From Nitrosomonas sp. JL21 (lineage in GTDB: Bacteria; Pseudomonadota; Gammaproteobacteria; Burkholderiales; Nitrosomonadaceae): a DNA stretch of 64,000 nt. The stretch's first letter is position 1. The number at the start of each line of letters is the position of its first letter. Shown piece by piece: positions 47,218 through 56,367 of the stretch. Under the pieces are notes generated by a model. The model was not told the origin of the DNA, ran no database searches, and saw nothing but the letters and a program-made list of their open reading frames with translations. A program made the translations under genes and the position numbers. The stretch lies in assembly GCF_009833095.1 (NCBI RefSeq), contig NZ_QRCB01000003.1, positions 31,283-95,282 on the forward strand. Reading direction: 5' to 3'.

Positions 47218-48654
47218 TCAACGGTTTGGCGCAACAGGCACCTCACTGGTAGCAAAGATGATAGTGAATGCAGTTCCTACGGCGGGCTCACTGGCTACTT
47301 TTATTTTTAACTTGTTATTTTCGGCCGCGGTTTTAACAATCGACAAACCTATGCCGCTGGAAGCTTTGTTGTGGAGCGCAGCTCTGGGGGAATAAAAATA
47401 TTCATTGAAAATATTGGGTAGATCTTTGTTTTCTATCCCAATTCCATGATCGGTAATGGTGATGCTGGCCTTTTTATGAAAACGATCGACTTCAGTGACA
47501 ATTTCAACGGTTGCGTTGTTGTGCGAATAATTGATCGCATTTGAAATGATATTTTCCAACAGGATTTCCAACTGATCGGGGATGACCTTGCAGGTGAAAT
47601 TATCAATGGAAACGTTCAGTGTCACATGTTTTGAATTGGCGACCGGGGTGAGTTTATCGATACATTTTTGTAACGTTGCTTGGATATCCATCGATTTGAA
47701 TACAGCAGTATCCAGGCAGGTATCTTTCAATCGCTCCAATCGCAGCAAATCCAAGATCAATCCCGCCATACTTTGAGCGCGAGTGTCGATTTTATCGAGT
47801 GCTTCATTGACGCCTGGCGAAGCTTCGCCGCAGTAGCCTCCCTTGATTAAATTTATTTTGCTGCGGATGGCGTCGAGCGGAGATTTGAGCTGATGCGTCA
47901 TCAGAACCGCATATTGGTCTTTTTCAACCTGTGCCTGATTGATTTGCCGGTAAGCATCCAGAAGGTGTCGTTCATGCGCCCGAACAATGAGCGAAAGCCG
48001 GGACACAACGTACCAAACGACAAAAAACAGGATATCAAGAAAAAACATCCATAGTATGGCGACATCTCTTCGCACGCTTTCAGGAGAGAGATGATTGCTG
48101 ATGAGCGTGGAGAGCGGAGTCTGGGTAATGATAAAATTTTCAACAATAATGACGATTGAATCCATCACACAGACGAGTATCGTGACATAAAGACTTTCCC
48201 GAGTTGAAAAAAAGATACAGGCAAGCGCAATATGGAGCACATAAAAGAAGGAAATCGGCGTGGATGTGCTGCCAATATAATGAACGACGACTGATAAACA
48301 GATCAGATCGATGATGATCTGTACCCACAGATTGATCGAAGGAGAATTGTATTTGCCGGGCTTACTGTGATCGAGGCTATAAATATAGGTAATATTTGCG
48401 ATCACTAGAATGATGATAATGGCTATGGGCCATTTTTGCTGTTCACTGAGACCCAGTTGCGTAAGCGTATCCGACGTGGATAACAGTAGAATTTCAAAGA
48501 AAGTCAGGGTGGCGATCAATATCCACCGAAAAGCGATGAACCAACGAATATTACTGATGAGGACATCGTCACTCAGCTTTAGCCGATCTCCTTTGATTTC
48601 CAACAAAATACTCTGATTTTCGGACTTGTCCCAGGAGAACTCAGTTGTCGCCAT
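47218..48654 (-). CDS. Membrane sensor histidine kinase
   Basis: This 478-residue kinase has a six-helix N-terminal membrane sensor (about 25-215) without a large periplasmic loop, then HisKA with the phospho-acceptor His in LMTHQLKSPLDAIRSK, and HATPase with ENIISNAINYSHN, ITDHGIGIENKDL and SSGIGLSIVKT. The ATG at 48654 is used; a TTG three codons earlier is also possible. It is preceded by a receiver-only protein 15 bases upstream, its probable partner. The sensor type looks like a MASE-like fold and the signal is unknown. Confidence 0.88.
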   Translation of the reverse strand: MATTEFSWDKSENQSILLEIKGDRLKLSDDVLISNIRWFIAFRWILIATLTFFEILLLSTSDTLTQLGLSEQQKWPIAIIIILVIANITYIYSLDHSKPGKYNSPSINLWVQIIIDLICLSVVVHYIGSTSTPISFFYVLHIALACIFFSTRESLYVTILVCVMDSIVIIVENFIITQTPLSTLISNHLSPESVRRDVAILWMFFLDILFFVVWYVVSRLSLIVRAHERHLLDAYRQINQAQVEKDQYAVLMTHQLKSPLDAIRSKINLIKGGYCGEASPGVNEALDKIDTRAQSMAGLILDLLRLERLKDTCLDTAVFKSMDIQATLQKCIDKLTPVANSKHVTLNVSIDNFTCKVIPDQLEILLENIISNAINYSHNNATVEIVTEVDRFHKKASITITDHGIGIENKDLPNIFNEYFYSPRAALHNKASSGIGLSIVKTAAENNKLKIKVASEPAVGTAFTIIFATSEVPVAPNR

Positions 48655-48668
48655 GTCAGTCAATCCAA

Positions 48669-49058
48669 TTAAGCGGCTTCTCCGGTTTTATTCAAGCGAT
48701 CGTTGATGGTGGCCAATAAACTGATCGGTTCAACCGGTTTTTCCATGATACATACCCATTCATTCGAACCGTCGTCGAAATAAGGTCTGATCATATCACC
48801 GAGAGAGGTGAGGAAAATTGTCTGTATCTGGGGGAATCGTTTATGAATCTGAGCATAGGTTGTGAGTCCCGAGTCCATGGATTCGACCATGACATCCAGA
48901 ATGGCCAAGTCAGGCCGGTTGGTATCGTCTTGTAGCGAGTCGATGAAATCCTGCATCGTCAGATAGCTATCAACTTCATATCCATTCTTGCGCAGGATGC
49001 GCTCAACTGCTTCCCGGATATCAGAGTCGTCATCAACGTGTGCGATTCGTGGTGCCAT
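48669..49058 (-). CDS. Single-domain response regulator
   Basis: This 129-residue protein is a receiver domain alone (acidic residues in RIAHVDDDSDIREAV, phospho-acceptor Asp in LAILDVMVESMDS, lysine in IMEKPVEPISLL). It has no output domain, so it works by binding a partner or as a phosphate shuttle. It is the first gene of a two-gene unit with the kinase that follows. Confidence 0.9.
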   Translation of the reverse strand: MAPRIAHVDDDSDIREAVERILRKNGYEVDSYLTMQDFIDSLQDDTNRPDLAILDVMVESMDSGLTTYAQIHKRFPQIQTIFLTSLGDMIRPYFDDGSNEWVCIMEKPVEPISLLATINDRLNKTGEAA

Positions 49059-49417
49059 TATTTTGCCTCCTATATGAGTTAACCCCCTAAAGACGATGCT
49101 AGAAACCGTTCACATAATGGGGATATTCGGGGATCATAGCGCAGCATATGTGAAAAATATGTGAAGCGTAATTTATTATTGTCAGAACTTTCTTATAACC
49201 TGTCGTGAATTTATATTTTGTGAAAGTAGGACATGCAAAATAACTATACGCACTTTTCGAGGAGAAATTTACCGTTTTTTTAAGAACTCTGAAAAGCTAG
49301 AGTGTGCAATTCCTCGGCATTGAGACCAAGCCCGGTATGTGAATGATCACTGATCAGCAACGCTTCAGTCTTAGTCGACGCCCGCTCAGAAATCAGAAGG
49401 TTCAATGAAGTGCCGAT
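49059..49417. other. Spacer between the receiver gene and the Hsp33-like gene
   Basis: This 359-base region has no supported gene. It should hold the promoter for the minus-strand receiver/kinase pair and the end of the hydrogenase-region transcript, but no convincing element stands out. Confidence 0.4.
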
Positions 49418-50275
49418 TCAATGAATTGTGGAACCGGCTTTGCGGAAGATGGCATCCACCGCCAATGCATCCAAACGATATTCACGGTCGCAGATTTCAT
49501 CATTGACAACAATTTCTCCAAATTCTCTCAAAATCGAATCGACTTCCTCGCGCCCGAGTAGATGCAACAAGGTATAAATTTTTGCTGGGTCTTCATGGCA
49601 TCCATAATGCACTGTCTGTGCATCAAAAATGCGTATGATTTCTTCACTGAATAGACGGGTCAGTATCTCCTGCGCAGTTAAGCCGACGATACTGTAATGG
49701 TCTTGGATGGTTGAGGCCAAGGCTTCGATGCGGTTCCAGCCATCGGGATCTTGTTGATCAGTGGTAGGGAGTTTCTGTAGCAGCAAACCAAGAATGGCTT
49801 CGTTTGTAGCCACCAAAAATAAACGCGAGGACAATTGCTCCGACTGTTTGAAATAATGTTCAAAAATTTCGGCAGTGGTATTGCCATCCAATGGCACGAT
49901 ACTTTGATACGATTCATGCATCGAAGGCATGTCCAGCGTTAATAGCAATTGGCCATGTCCAAGCAAGTCTGCAAGCGGTTGCGATTCTATTTGCTGTTCA
50001 TATTTAGCCATACCTCGTATATGCAGGCTTTCGGTGCAGTCTATCACTAACATGGAAACCGGGCCGTCACCATTCAATTGTATGGTAAGACGTCCACCGT
50101 GCTTCAAATTATTGCCGAGGAGTAACGTGGTCGCGCTCATTTCTCCCAGTAACTGAGTGACGGGCTGCGGATAATTCCGTCCAGCCAGCATTTGCAACCA
50201 CACTGAATCAAGGCGCACCAACGCGCCGCGAATATCCAAATTTTCCAATAAGAAACGTTGTACGTAATTGCTCAT
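49418..50275 (-). CDS. hslO: Hsp33-family chaperonin with an incomplete redox switch
   Basis: This 285-residue cytoplasmic protein is an Hsp33 (holdase chaperone) by length and order: N-terminal domain (VQRFLLENLDIRGALVRL), the LLGNNLKHGGRLTIQLNGDG block, and the C-terminal redox domain (LLGREEVDSILREFGEI). In Hsp33 four cysteines bind zinc and form disulfides under oxidation. Here, only Cys226 and Cys262 remain; the partners are Glu228 and Asp259. The spacing (226, 228, 259, 262) equals that of E. coli 232, 234, 265, 268, so the alignment is firm. Redox activation through two disulfides is not possible. It lies just downstream of the hypF fragment gene. Confidence 0.9.
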   Translation of the reverse strand: MSNYVQRFLLENLDIRGALVRLDSVWLQMLAGRNYPQPVTQLLGEMSATTLLLGNNLKHGGRLTIQLNGDGPVSMLVIDCTESLHIRGMAKYEQQIESQPLADLLGHGQLLLTLDMPSMHESYQSIVPLDGNTTAEIFEHYFKQSEQLSSRLFLVATNEAILGLLLQKLPTTDQQDPDGWNRIEALASTIQDHYSIVGLTAQEILTRLFSEEIIRIFDAQTVHYGCHEDPAKIYTLLHLLGREEVDSILREFGEIVVNDEICDREYRLDALAVDAIFRKAGSTIH

Positions 50276-50316
50276 TTAAACTATGTGTTGAAAAAGAATG
50301 GGTAATTTCAAGCCTA

Positions 50317-51438
50317 TTATAAAGCATTGTGCTGTAGCGCCACCCATGCCTGGCCAAGGGCAATGGCACTGTCGTCGGGTAATAATCGCCGGGCTCTGGA
50401 TATTTGTAAGGATGAGGAAAGCAATTGATCGCTTAGACCGTGAGTCAATATCGCATTGTGAAAGCATCCGCCGCCGAGGGCCAGGCGTGAAATTTGATAC
50501 TGATCGGCGGCTTTTTTCACCCAACTGGCTAATCCTTCGATGACTGTCGCATGGAAAAGCGATGCGGCGTATGCAATGTCACCATTAGCATCGCGGCAGT
50601 CGATCAATGCCGATAACAAGGGCGAAAAATCCAATTGATTGTCATGAGTGATTTGATACCCATCGGCAAGCGCCTTTGCCGCGCCATGTTGCTGTGCCAA
50701 TTGCTGCAATGTCATCGCGGCCTCGGCTTCATGAGACTGAATCAAATGAACATTCAACAAACCAGCCGCCGCATCGAACAATCTCCCCATGCTGGAAATG
50801 GGAGGGCAGTTCAGATTTTTCTTCAGCATGAAAGCCACCATGTCTGCGGCGGGTTGATCGCTGTATCGCTGGGTGATTTCATCATGACGGTTGAGTTTTG
50901 CCAAAACAGCAGCGGCCATCCGCCAAGGCTCCCGGGCAGCGCGATCGCCTCCGGGTAATGCGAGCGGAGCCAGATGTCCCAGGCGAGAGCATTGCGCGCC
51001 ATCGACGAGTAACAATTCTCCGCCCCAGAATGAGTGATCCTCTCCCATTCCGACGCCATCCAAAGCCAATCCCAGCACCGGCTGGTTGATATGATGCTCC
51101 GCACAGATTGCGCCGATATGCGCGTGATGGTGCTGCACGGCGACGATCGGAAGATCGTGTTGCTCTGCAAGGGCTTGGGCAAACTGGGTGCTGTAAAAGT
51201 CGGGATGGAGATCATGCGCAACGATTTCGGGAGATATCGAATAGTCGCGGCACATGCGCCGAACGGTGTTATCGAAGCGATAGCGATTGTCTGCTGCGGA
51301 AAGATCGCCGATGATCGGAGAAACATAGGCGTTATTGTCGCGTGTCAGACAGATAGTGTTTTTTAGCCAAGCGCCACACGCCAGCACAGTGGGGCCGCAA
51401 GTCGCTAACGAAATGGAAATATCGGCAGAATGGCTCAA
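50317..51438 (-). CDS. hypF: HypF C-terminal (Kae1-like) domain protein; hydrogenase maturation
   Basis: HypF supplies carbamoyl groups for the cyanide ligands of the NiFe site. Full-length HypF (~750 residues) has acylphosphatase, zinc-finger, YrdC and Kae1-like domains. This 373-residue protein is only the Kae1-like carbamoyltransferase part: VLACGAWLKNTICLTRD, the metal site VAVQHHHAHIGAICAEH, LALDGVGMGEDHSFWGGELL and LALGGGCFHNAILTHGL. The only near start is TTG at 51438, which is weak; the frame is open further upstream into hypB without an ATG or GTG. Such short forms are known beside soluble hydrogenases. The missing domains must be encoded elsewhere, or this copy is decaying. Confidence 0.85.
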   Translation of the reverse strand: MSHSADISISLATCGPTVLACGAWLKNTICLTRDNNAYVSPIIGDLSAADNRYRFDNTVRRMCRDYSISPEIVAHDLHPDFYSTQFAQALAEQHDLPIVAVQHHHAHIGAICAEHHINQPVLGLALDGVGMGEDHSFWGGELLLVDGAQCSRLGHLAPLALPGGDRAAREPWRMAAAVLAKLNRHDEITQRYSDQPAADMVAFMLKKNLNCPPISSMGRLFDAAAGLLNVHLIQSHEAEAAMTLQQLAQQHGAAKALADGYQITHDNQLDFSPLLSALIDCRDANGDIAYAASLFHATVIEGLASWVKKAADQYQISRLALGGGCFHNAILTHGLSDQLLSSSLQISRARRLLPDDSAIALGQAWVALQHNAL

Positions 51439-51457
51439 GCGCGTGGTTAATACATGA

Positions 51458-52330
51458 TCATTGTCGCAGAGCGCCTGCGGTTGCCCGGCGGCAGGCTTCG
51501 ATCCACTCCAACCAGGCGGTCATCCCGCTGCCGTGGGTTGCTGAAATCTGTATGACAGGTAATGAAGGATTGATCCGATGCGCATATTCAATGGCCAAGC
51601 CGGTGTCAAATGTGAGATGCGGCAGTAGATCGCATTTGTTGAGCAACAATAAATCAGCAGCCTGAAACATATCGGGATATTTAAGAGGCTTGTCTTCTCC
51701 CTCGGTTACCGACAGGATGATGACCTTATGGGCTTCTCCCAAATCAAAACTGGCCGGACAGACGAGATTGCCAACGTTTTCAATGAACAACACGCTATTA
51801 TTTTCTATATGCATTTGCTGCAGGGCACGATCGATCATCGCAGCGTCCAGATGGCATCCCTTGCCGGTGTTGATTTGTACCGCTGGAGCACCGGTAGCTC
51901 GAATTCGGGTGGCATCGTGATCCGTTTGCTGATCGCCTTCGATGACGGCGATGGGATATAAGTTGCGCAGCATCTGTATGGTTTGAACGAGTAACGTCGT
52001 TTTGCCGGAACCCGGGCTTGATAACAGATTGAGTGCAAAAATTCGGTGCGCGGAGAAATAATGCCGATTTTGAGTAGCATAGCGGTTATTCTCCGCCAGA
52101 ATGTCACGCTCTATTTTAATCATCCTGGTTTCTGAGGTTTGATGATCGCGCCTGCCGGGATTTTTTGCTTTGAGTGGATTGGATGCAGGATCCTTGATCG
52201 GCTCATGATTTTGAGCGGGGGAGGGCCTGAGGGGGCGATAAGTCAGCGATTGGTGGGACTGACGTTGTATCCTCATCGGCTTGTTATTGATTCGTATTTG
52301 GCTGAGACCGCATCCGCAAGTGGTACACAT
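51458..52330 (-). CDS. hypB: Hydrogenase nickel incorporation GTPase HypB
   Basis: This 290-residue GTPase delivers nickel to the hydrogenase large subunit. The N-terminal nickel site MCTTCGCG is present. The linker (about 10-75) has few His, so there is no nickel-storage His tract. The G domain starts [14 protein letters not shown] (P-loop), with [11 protein letters not shown], the metal residues in [11 protein letters not shown] and [15 protein letters not shown], and the NKCD guanine specificity motif. It follows hypA by ten bases. The pair acts together. Confidence 0.95.
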   Translation of the reverse strand: MCTTCGCGLSQIRINNKPMRIQRQSHQSLTYRPLRPSPAQNHEPIKDPASNPLKAKNPGRRDHQTSETRMIKIERDILAENNRYATQNRHYFSAHRIFALNLLSSPGSGKTTLLVQTIQMLRNLYPIAVIEGDQQTDHDATRIRATGAPAVQINTGKGCHLDAAMIDRALQQMHIENNSVLFIENVGNLVCPASFDLGEAHKVIILSVTEGEDKPLKYPDMFQAADLLLLNKCDLLPHLTFDTGLAIEYAHRINPSLPVIQISATHGSGMTAWLEWIEACRRATAGALRQ

Positions 52331-52340
52331 TGATTCCTCG

Positions 52341-52682
52341 CTATTTTACTTCCAACGCATTCATCCGCATTTCCTCGCCCTGGGTGATGGTCACGGCGTA
52401 ACCGCCGCAGCGAGGGCATGCCATATCATAGGAATTTACCGCAATAGTCTGATGGCATCGATCGCAGATTCCTTGGCCAGTAATCGTTATGATTTCGAGC
52501 TTGGCTTCTTGAGCAATGGTATCCTTTTTGACACTATTAAAAAAGAAACGCAGCGATTCGTGTTCGACGCAGGCTAATTGTCCAATTTCCAACCATACTG
52601 CTTCAACCTGCGTGAAATGCTGTTGCTGCGCGGCATCTTCGATTAATTGCAGAATATTTTCTGCCAGCGATAATTCATGCAT
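52341..52682 (-). CDS. hypA: Hydrogenase nickel metallochaperone HypA
   Basis: This 113-residue protein starts [18 protein letters not shown]; the N-terminal Met-His-Glu binds nickel. A zinc site ([20 protein letters not shown]) with four cysteines lies near residues 73-92. It hands nickel to HypB or the hydrogenase. Its stop lies ten bases before hypB, and its start six bases after the maturation protease stop. Confidence 0.95.
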   Translation of the reverse strand: MHELSLAENILQLIEDAAQQQHFTQVEAVWLEIGQLACVEHESLRFFFNSVKKDTIAQEAKLEIITITGQGICDRCHQTIAVNSYDMACPRCGGYAVTITQGEEMRMNALEVK

Positions 52683-52688
52683 TGATTG

Positions 52689-53144
52689 TTACGTTGATGA
52701 ATGATGAGGATTTAAATAGCGATTGTGCACATAGCGGAGCGCGGCGTGCAGGTTTTTATGGGCCTGCTTGCTTAGACCATGGCCCAGTTCAAAGTGATAG
52801 CCGCGAATACGCAATAAGTAACTGGGTGGTGGGTTGCAGCGATAAATGTGCTCATAAATAAATAGCAGTGCTGCCGGCGTCAGGGTATGACTGGTATAAC
52901 TGCTATCTTTTTCTGCAGTGATTGCTGCGAATTCAAACGGTACTCTGCATGACATATCCGCATCCACAAATAAAATCTGATCGAATCCCAGTAAATCGGT
53001 TACATGCTCAATCAACAATTGCATGTCCACCAACTTGACGATATGTCTACCGTTGATCTGGTTGATCGATTCCACGAAAAGAGGGCCCAGTGAATCATCG
53101 CCTCGTCCAGGATTCCCGTAACCAAATAGCAATAATTTAGGCAT
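52689..53144 (-). CDS. hoxW: Hydrogenase maturation protease (HoxW-like)
   Basis: This 151-residue endopeptidase of the HycI/HybD/HoxW family removes the C-terminal extension of the NiFe large subunit after nickel is inserted. FGYGNPGRGDDSLGP, VDADMS and YHFELGHGLS carry the residues that sense nickel (family pattern). Its target here is HoxH, which has a 32-residue extension. It is the first gene of the maturation block hoxW-hypA-hypB-hypF and is separated from hoxH by a small gene on the other strand. Confidence 0.9.
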   Translation of the reverse strand: MPKLLLFGYGNPGRGDDSLGPLFVESINQINGRHIVKLVDMQLLIEHVTDLLGFDQILFVDADMSCRVPFEFAAITAEKDSSYTSHTLTPAALLFIYEHIYRCNPPPSYLLRIRGYHFELGHGLSKQAHKNLHAALRYVHNRYLNPHHSST

Positions 53145-53388
53145 GCATTCAAAGTGAGTTTAGTAACTTTTGATATAAAAATAATACAGTATTGTGTGGG
53201 CGAGAAATCGCAGAAATGTAACTTTGGCATTTCCTATTGATGTCATCTCGGCATTGCGAGCTAAGCTATCGTTATGGTTCTACTATTGAAAAAACCAGTT
53301 AAATCCAAATGAATGAAGTAGAGAACGATTGCGTCAATGTGAACGCAAAATTACTTTTGTTAGATGGTATGCTCAACATTAAAAGAGA

Positions 53389-53595
53389 ATGGATATGCAA
53401 CAACTGTTAATTGCATTGGGGGTTTTGCTCATAATAGCGGGAATCGCCTGGCCTTGGCTGTCGCAATTGCCGTTGGGCCGATTGCCGGGGGATATTCATA
53501 TCGAACGGGAAAATTTCAGCTTTCATTTTCCGTTGATGACGGGGTTGTTGATTTCGATTGCGGTGTCATTGATCGTATGGTGGATACGTAAATAA
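53389..53595 (+). CDS. DUF2905 membrane protein
   Basis: This 68-residue protein has two hydrophobic helices and a DUF2905 signature in the loop (LGRLPGDIHIERENFSF). It is widespread and of unknown function. The start could also be the Met three codons on, at 53395. It runs opposite to its neighbours, inserted between hoxH and hoxW, so it splits the hydrogenase block. Confidence 0.88.
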   Translation: MDMQQLLIALGVLLIIAGIAWPWLSQLPLGRLPGDIHIERENFSFHFPLMTGLLISIAVSLIVWWIRK

Positions 53596-53608
53596 GCGTT
53601 ACTCAGTT

Positions 53609-55084
53609 TCATCGATGAATTTCCCCAGTTGTTCCTTTGGTCAGTCGACTGATTGTTTTGCCGGTACTATCCTGAAGCTCCACTTGCAAGGGCATTTTGC
53701 CCAGTGCATGAGTGGCGCAGGAGAGACAGGGGTCGTACGCGCGCACCGCGACTTCCAGATGATTCAATAGCGCTTCGGTAATTTCTTTTCCGTCGAGATA
53801 TTGACTGGCCACAACGCGTATCGATTCATTCATGGCCTGATTATTGCTGGTGGTTGAAACGATGAGATTGGCTTTGGTGATCAACCCTTCTTCATTGATT
53901 TGGTAGTGATGGAATAGGGTACCCCGTGGCGCTTCAATGACGCCGATGCCCTCCGATCGGAGTTCACTTTTCTCGACCATCAATTCCGTACTGGTGATTT
54001 CTGCATCCTGCAGCAATTGTTGAATGGATTCCGCGCAGTGCAGCAGCTCGATCATGCGTGCCCAGTGATAAGCGAGTGTGTTATGGACTAAACCATTGTG
54101 CCCGAATGCTTTGAAGCGCTGCCGCGCAGCTTCAGCCAATGAGGTTGAAATACGGTCGCAATTATTGATGCGAGCCAATGGCCCGACCCGGTACCAGCCT
54201 TGTTCGGTTCCTAGGGCGGAGAGATAAGGAAATTTCATATAACTCCAGGAACGCACTTCTTCCTGCAGAATTTTCTGATAATCGCAGTAATCAAATCGAT
54301 CAAAGATCATCGTGCCATCCGCATAACGCGCGCGCAGTCCGCCATGATAAAACTCCAATTCACCAGCCGTGCCAATCATGTTGAGATAATTGCTATGTAA
54401 CGTACCAAAATCGTGATGTGCCGGATGTGCGAGATGAAGTTGCTCATTCAGCGCCAGAGCTTCCTGGCTCCATTCAAGAACATCAGGGATTTCTGCTAGC
54501 AGGGTGTCACGTTCCATGATCGAGAGCGGCTTATTCATGCCACCGGGCACTGTGCCTGTGCCGTGGATCCGTTTGCCGGTAATGGCTTGAATGATTTGCT
54601 GGCCAAATTTACGCAGCTTGATGCCTTTCAGCGCAATTTCTGGATACTGTTCCAGCACCTTGATAATGCTGCGTTGCAATGGATCGCTGCCGAAACCAAA
54701 CAAAAAATCCGGAGAAGAAAGATGGAAAAAATGTAAGGCGTGGGATTGCAGAATTTGGCCGAAATGAAGTAGTCGGCGCAGTTGGGTTGCGGTCGGTGTG
54801 AGGTCACGGATGCCCACCAATTGATCGACAGCCTTGGCGGCAGCTAACTGATGGCTGACCGGGCAGATTCCGCACAAGCGTTGTACCAGAAACGGTACTT
54901 CCCAGTAGGGGCGGCCCTGAATGAACTTTTCGAAACCACGAAATTCAACGATATGGAACCGGGCTTCGTGGATATGATTCTCCGCATCCAATAGCAAGGT
55001 GATCTTGCCGTGTCCTTCGACCCGGGTGACCGGATCGATAGCGATGCGACGCGTGGCGGAGGGGGATGAGCGATCGGATGCCAT
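53609..55084 (-). CDS. hoxH: NAD-coupled [NiFe] hydrogenase large subunit HoxH
   Basis: This 491-residue subunit holds the NiFe active site. Four cysteines bind it: Cys71 and Cys74 in RLCGICPVSH, Cys453 and Cys456 in DPCLSCATH. The final 32 residues after His459 are the extension removed by the HoxW protease. ITLLLDAENHIHEARFHIVE and VEGHGKITLLL are typical of group 3d (bidirectional, NAD-linked) large subunits. It is the last structural gene of hoxFUYH and follows hoxY by three bases. It works with HoxY to split or make H2. Confidence 0.96.
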   Translation of the reverse strand: MASDRSSPSATRRIAIDPVTRVEGHGKITLLLDAENHIHEARFHIVEFRGFEKFIQGRPYWEVPFLVQRLCGICPVSHQLAAAKAVDQLVGIRDLTPTATQLRRLLHFGQILQSHALHFFHLSSPDFLFGFGSDPLQRSIIKVLEQYPEIALKGIKLRKFGQQIIQAITGKRIHGTGTVPGGMNKPLSIMERDTLLAEIPDVLEWSQEALALNEQLHLAHPAHHDFGTLHSNYLNMIGTAGELEFYHGGLRARYADGTMIFDRFDYCDYQKILQEEVRSWSYMKFPYLSALGTEQGWYRVGPLARINNCDRISTSLAEAARQRFKAFGHNGLVHNTLAYHWARMIELLHCAESIQQLLQDAEITSTELMVEKSELRSEGIGVIEAPRGTLFHHYQINEEGLITKANLIVSTTSNNQAMNESIRVVASQYLDGKEITEALLNHLEVAVRAYDPCLSCATHALGKMPLQVELQDSTGKTISRLTKGTTGEIHR

Positions 55085-55087
55085 GAT

Positions 55088-55633
55088 TTAATCGTAACGC
55101 AAATGGGATTTCGAGAGCATGGGTGTTTGCCCGATCAATAACGGTTCCAATAGCTGTAAAAAATCTTCTGCTGAAGGCGGGCAACCGGGCAAAAAATAAT
55201 CGATGAATACCACTTCACTGACTGCATACACTTTGTCCAGCAATAATGGCAGCTCTGGATCACTGGGGATTTGCGGATCGCTGACCCCGATTCCGGAAAG
55301 ATAGACTTCGTTCAAACAGTCTTGCACATCGAAATAATTGCGCAACGCAGGAACACCGCCATTGATCGCGCATGCGCCTACTGCAACCAGTGTGGTGCAT
55401 TGTGCACGGAACTCACGCAATACCTGCACATTTTCCGCATTGCATACGCCACCCTCGATCAGACCGATATCGCAGGGGCCGCATTGTTTGATGTCGGTAA
55501 AGGGCGATCGATCGAATTCGACCTGTTCAAATAGTTCTTCCAAGCGTTCGTCCATATCGAGAAAAGACATATGGCAGCCAAAACAGCCGGCTAATGAAGT
55601 GGTGGCAATTTTGAGTTTGGGTTTAATCGCCAT
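55088..55633 (-). CDS. hoxY: NAD-coupled [NiFe] hydrogenase small subunit HoxY
   Basis: This 181-residue subunit carries the proximal [4Fe-4S] cluster. SLAGCFGCHMSFLDMDE, GPCDIGLIEGGVCN, VAVGACAINGGVPALRN and LPGCPPSAEDFLQLL hold the four cysteines. It lacks the medial and distal clusters of membrane hydrogenases, as expected in the Hox type. The ATG at 55633 is chosen because the protein then starts MAIKPKLKIATTSLAGC; it overlaps hoxU by eleven bases. Confidence 0.95.
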   Translation of the reverse strand: MAIKPKLKIATTSLAGCFGCHMSFLDMDERLEELFEQVEFDRSPFTDIKQCGPCDIGLIEGGVCNAENVQVLREFRAQCTTLVAVGACAINGGVPALRNYFDVQDCLNEVYLSGIGVSDPQIPSDPELPLLLDKVYAVSEVVFIDYFLPGCPPSAEDFLQLLEPLLIGQTPMLSKSHLRYD

Positions 55634-56363
55634 CGTTTTTCGCTCTCGTGCCGATGCTTTCCTGCAGCGCAGTCTCACGGATGGTGCGTTGATCGTAGAT
55701 TCGCTGGCCGATCGGAACTTGGTAGCCCTGTTCTTTGATGAGAATGGCGCCTACCGGACAGATCGTGGCTGCGGCATCGGTGATCGCTATTGCGCTATCA
55801 ACCAGTTTTCCACTTGGAGAATTGACAATCAAATGAGCTTGGGTGCCACGTCCTGCAATGGCGAAAACATTCTTTCCGTCTATTTCCCGGCTGGCGCGAA
55901 CGCATAAATCACATACGATGCAGCGGCTGCGGTCGAGCAAAATCCGCGGATGCGAGGCATCGAGGTCACGATGGGGGTAAAACTGTGAAAAGTGATCATC
56001 CAGCATGCCCAAAAAATAAGCCATCGCCTGCAACTTGCAGTTACCGGTTTTTTCGCAACTGGGACAGATATGATTGCCTTCGATGAACAACATTTGCGTA
56101 ATGACTTTGCGAGCCTCATTCAATTCCGCTGTGTTATTGCGGATTTCCTGACCGGCGGAAGCAAGGGTGATGCAAGCTGCGACGCTGCGATTACCGATTT
56201 CTATAATACATAGCCGGCAATTGCCGCTCGGCGGCAAGCCAGGGTAATGACACAGGTGCGGGATATAAACGTTGGCAGCCAATGCGGCGTCCATGATGGT
56301 TTGTCCGGGAACGAACGGGATTTCCTGTTCATCGATGCGAAGGGTAGTGGAAGGTGCAGACAT
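55623..56363 (-). CDS. hoxU: NAD-coupled hydrogenase diaphorase subunit HoxU
   Basis: This 246-residue iron-sulfur subunit resembles the N-terminal part of NuoG. The order is [2Fe-2S] (HLCHYPGLPPSGNCRLCIIE), then CPSCEKTGNCKLQ, and a [4Fe-4S] region CIVCDLCVRAS with a final CPVGAI. It moves electrons between HoxF and HoxY. The ATG at 56363 is chosen because it lies just after the hoxF stop; an upstream frame extension is inside hoxF. It overlaps hoxY. Confidence 0.94.
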   Translation of the reverse strand: MSAPSTTLRIDEQEIPFVPGQTIMDAALAANVYIPHLCHYPGLPPSGNCRLCIIEIGNRSVAACITLASAGQEIRNNTAELNEARKVITQMLFIEGNHICPSCEKTGNCKLQAMAYFLGMLDDHFSQFYPHRDLDASHPRILLDRSRCIVCDLCVRASREIDGKNVFAIAGRGTQAHLIVNSPSGKLVDSAIAITDAAATICPVGAILIKEQGYQVPIGQRIYDQRTIRETALQESIGTRAKNDGD

Positions 56364-56367
56364 GATA

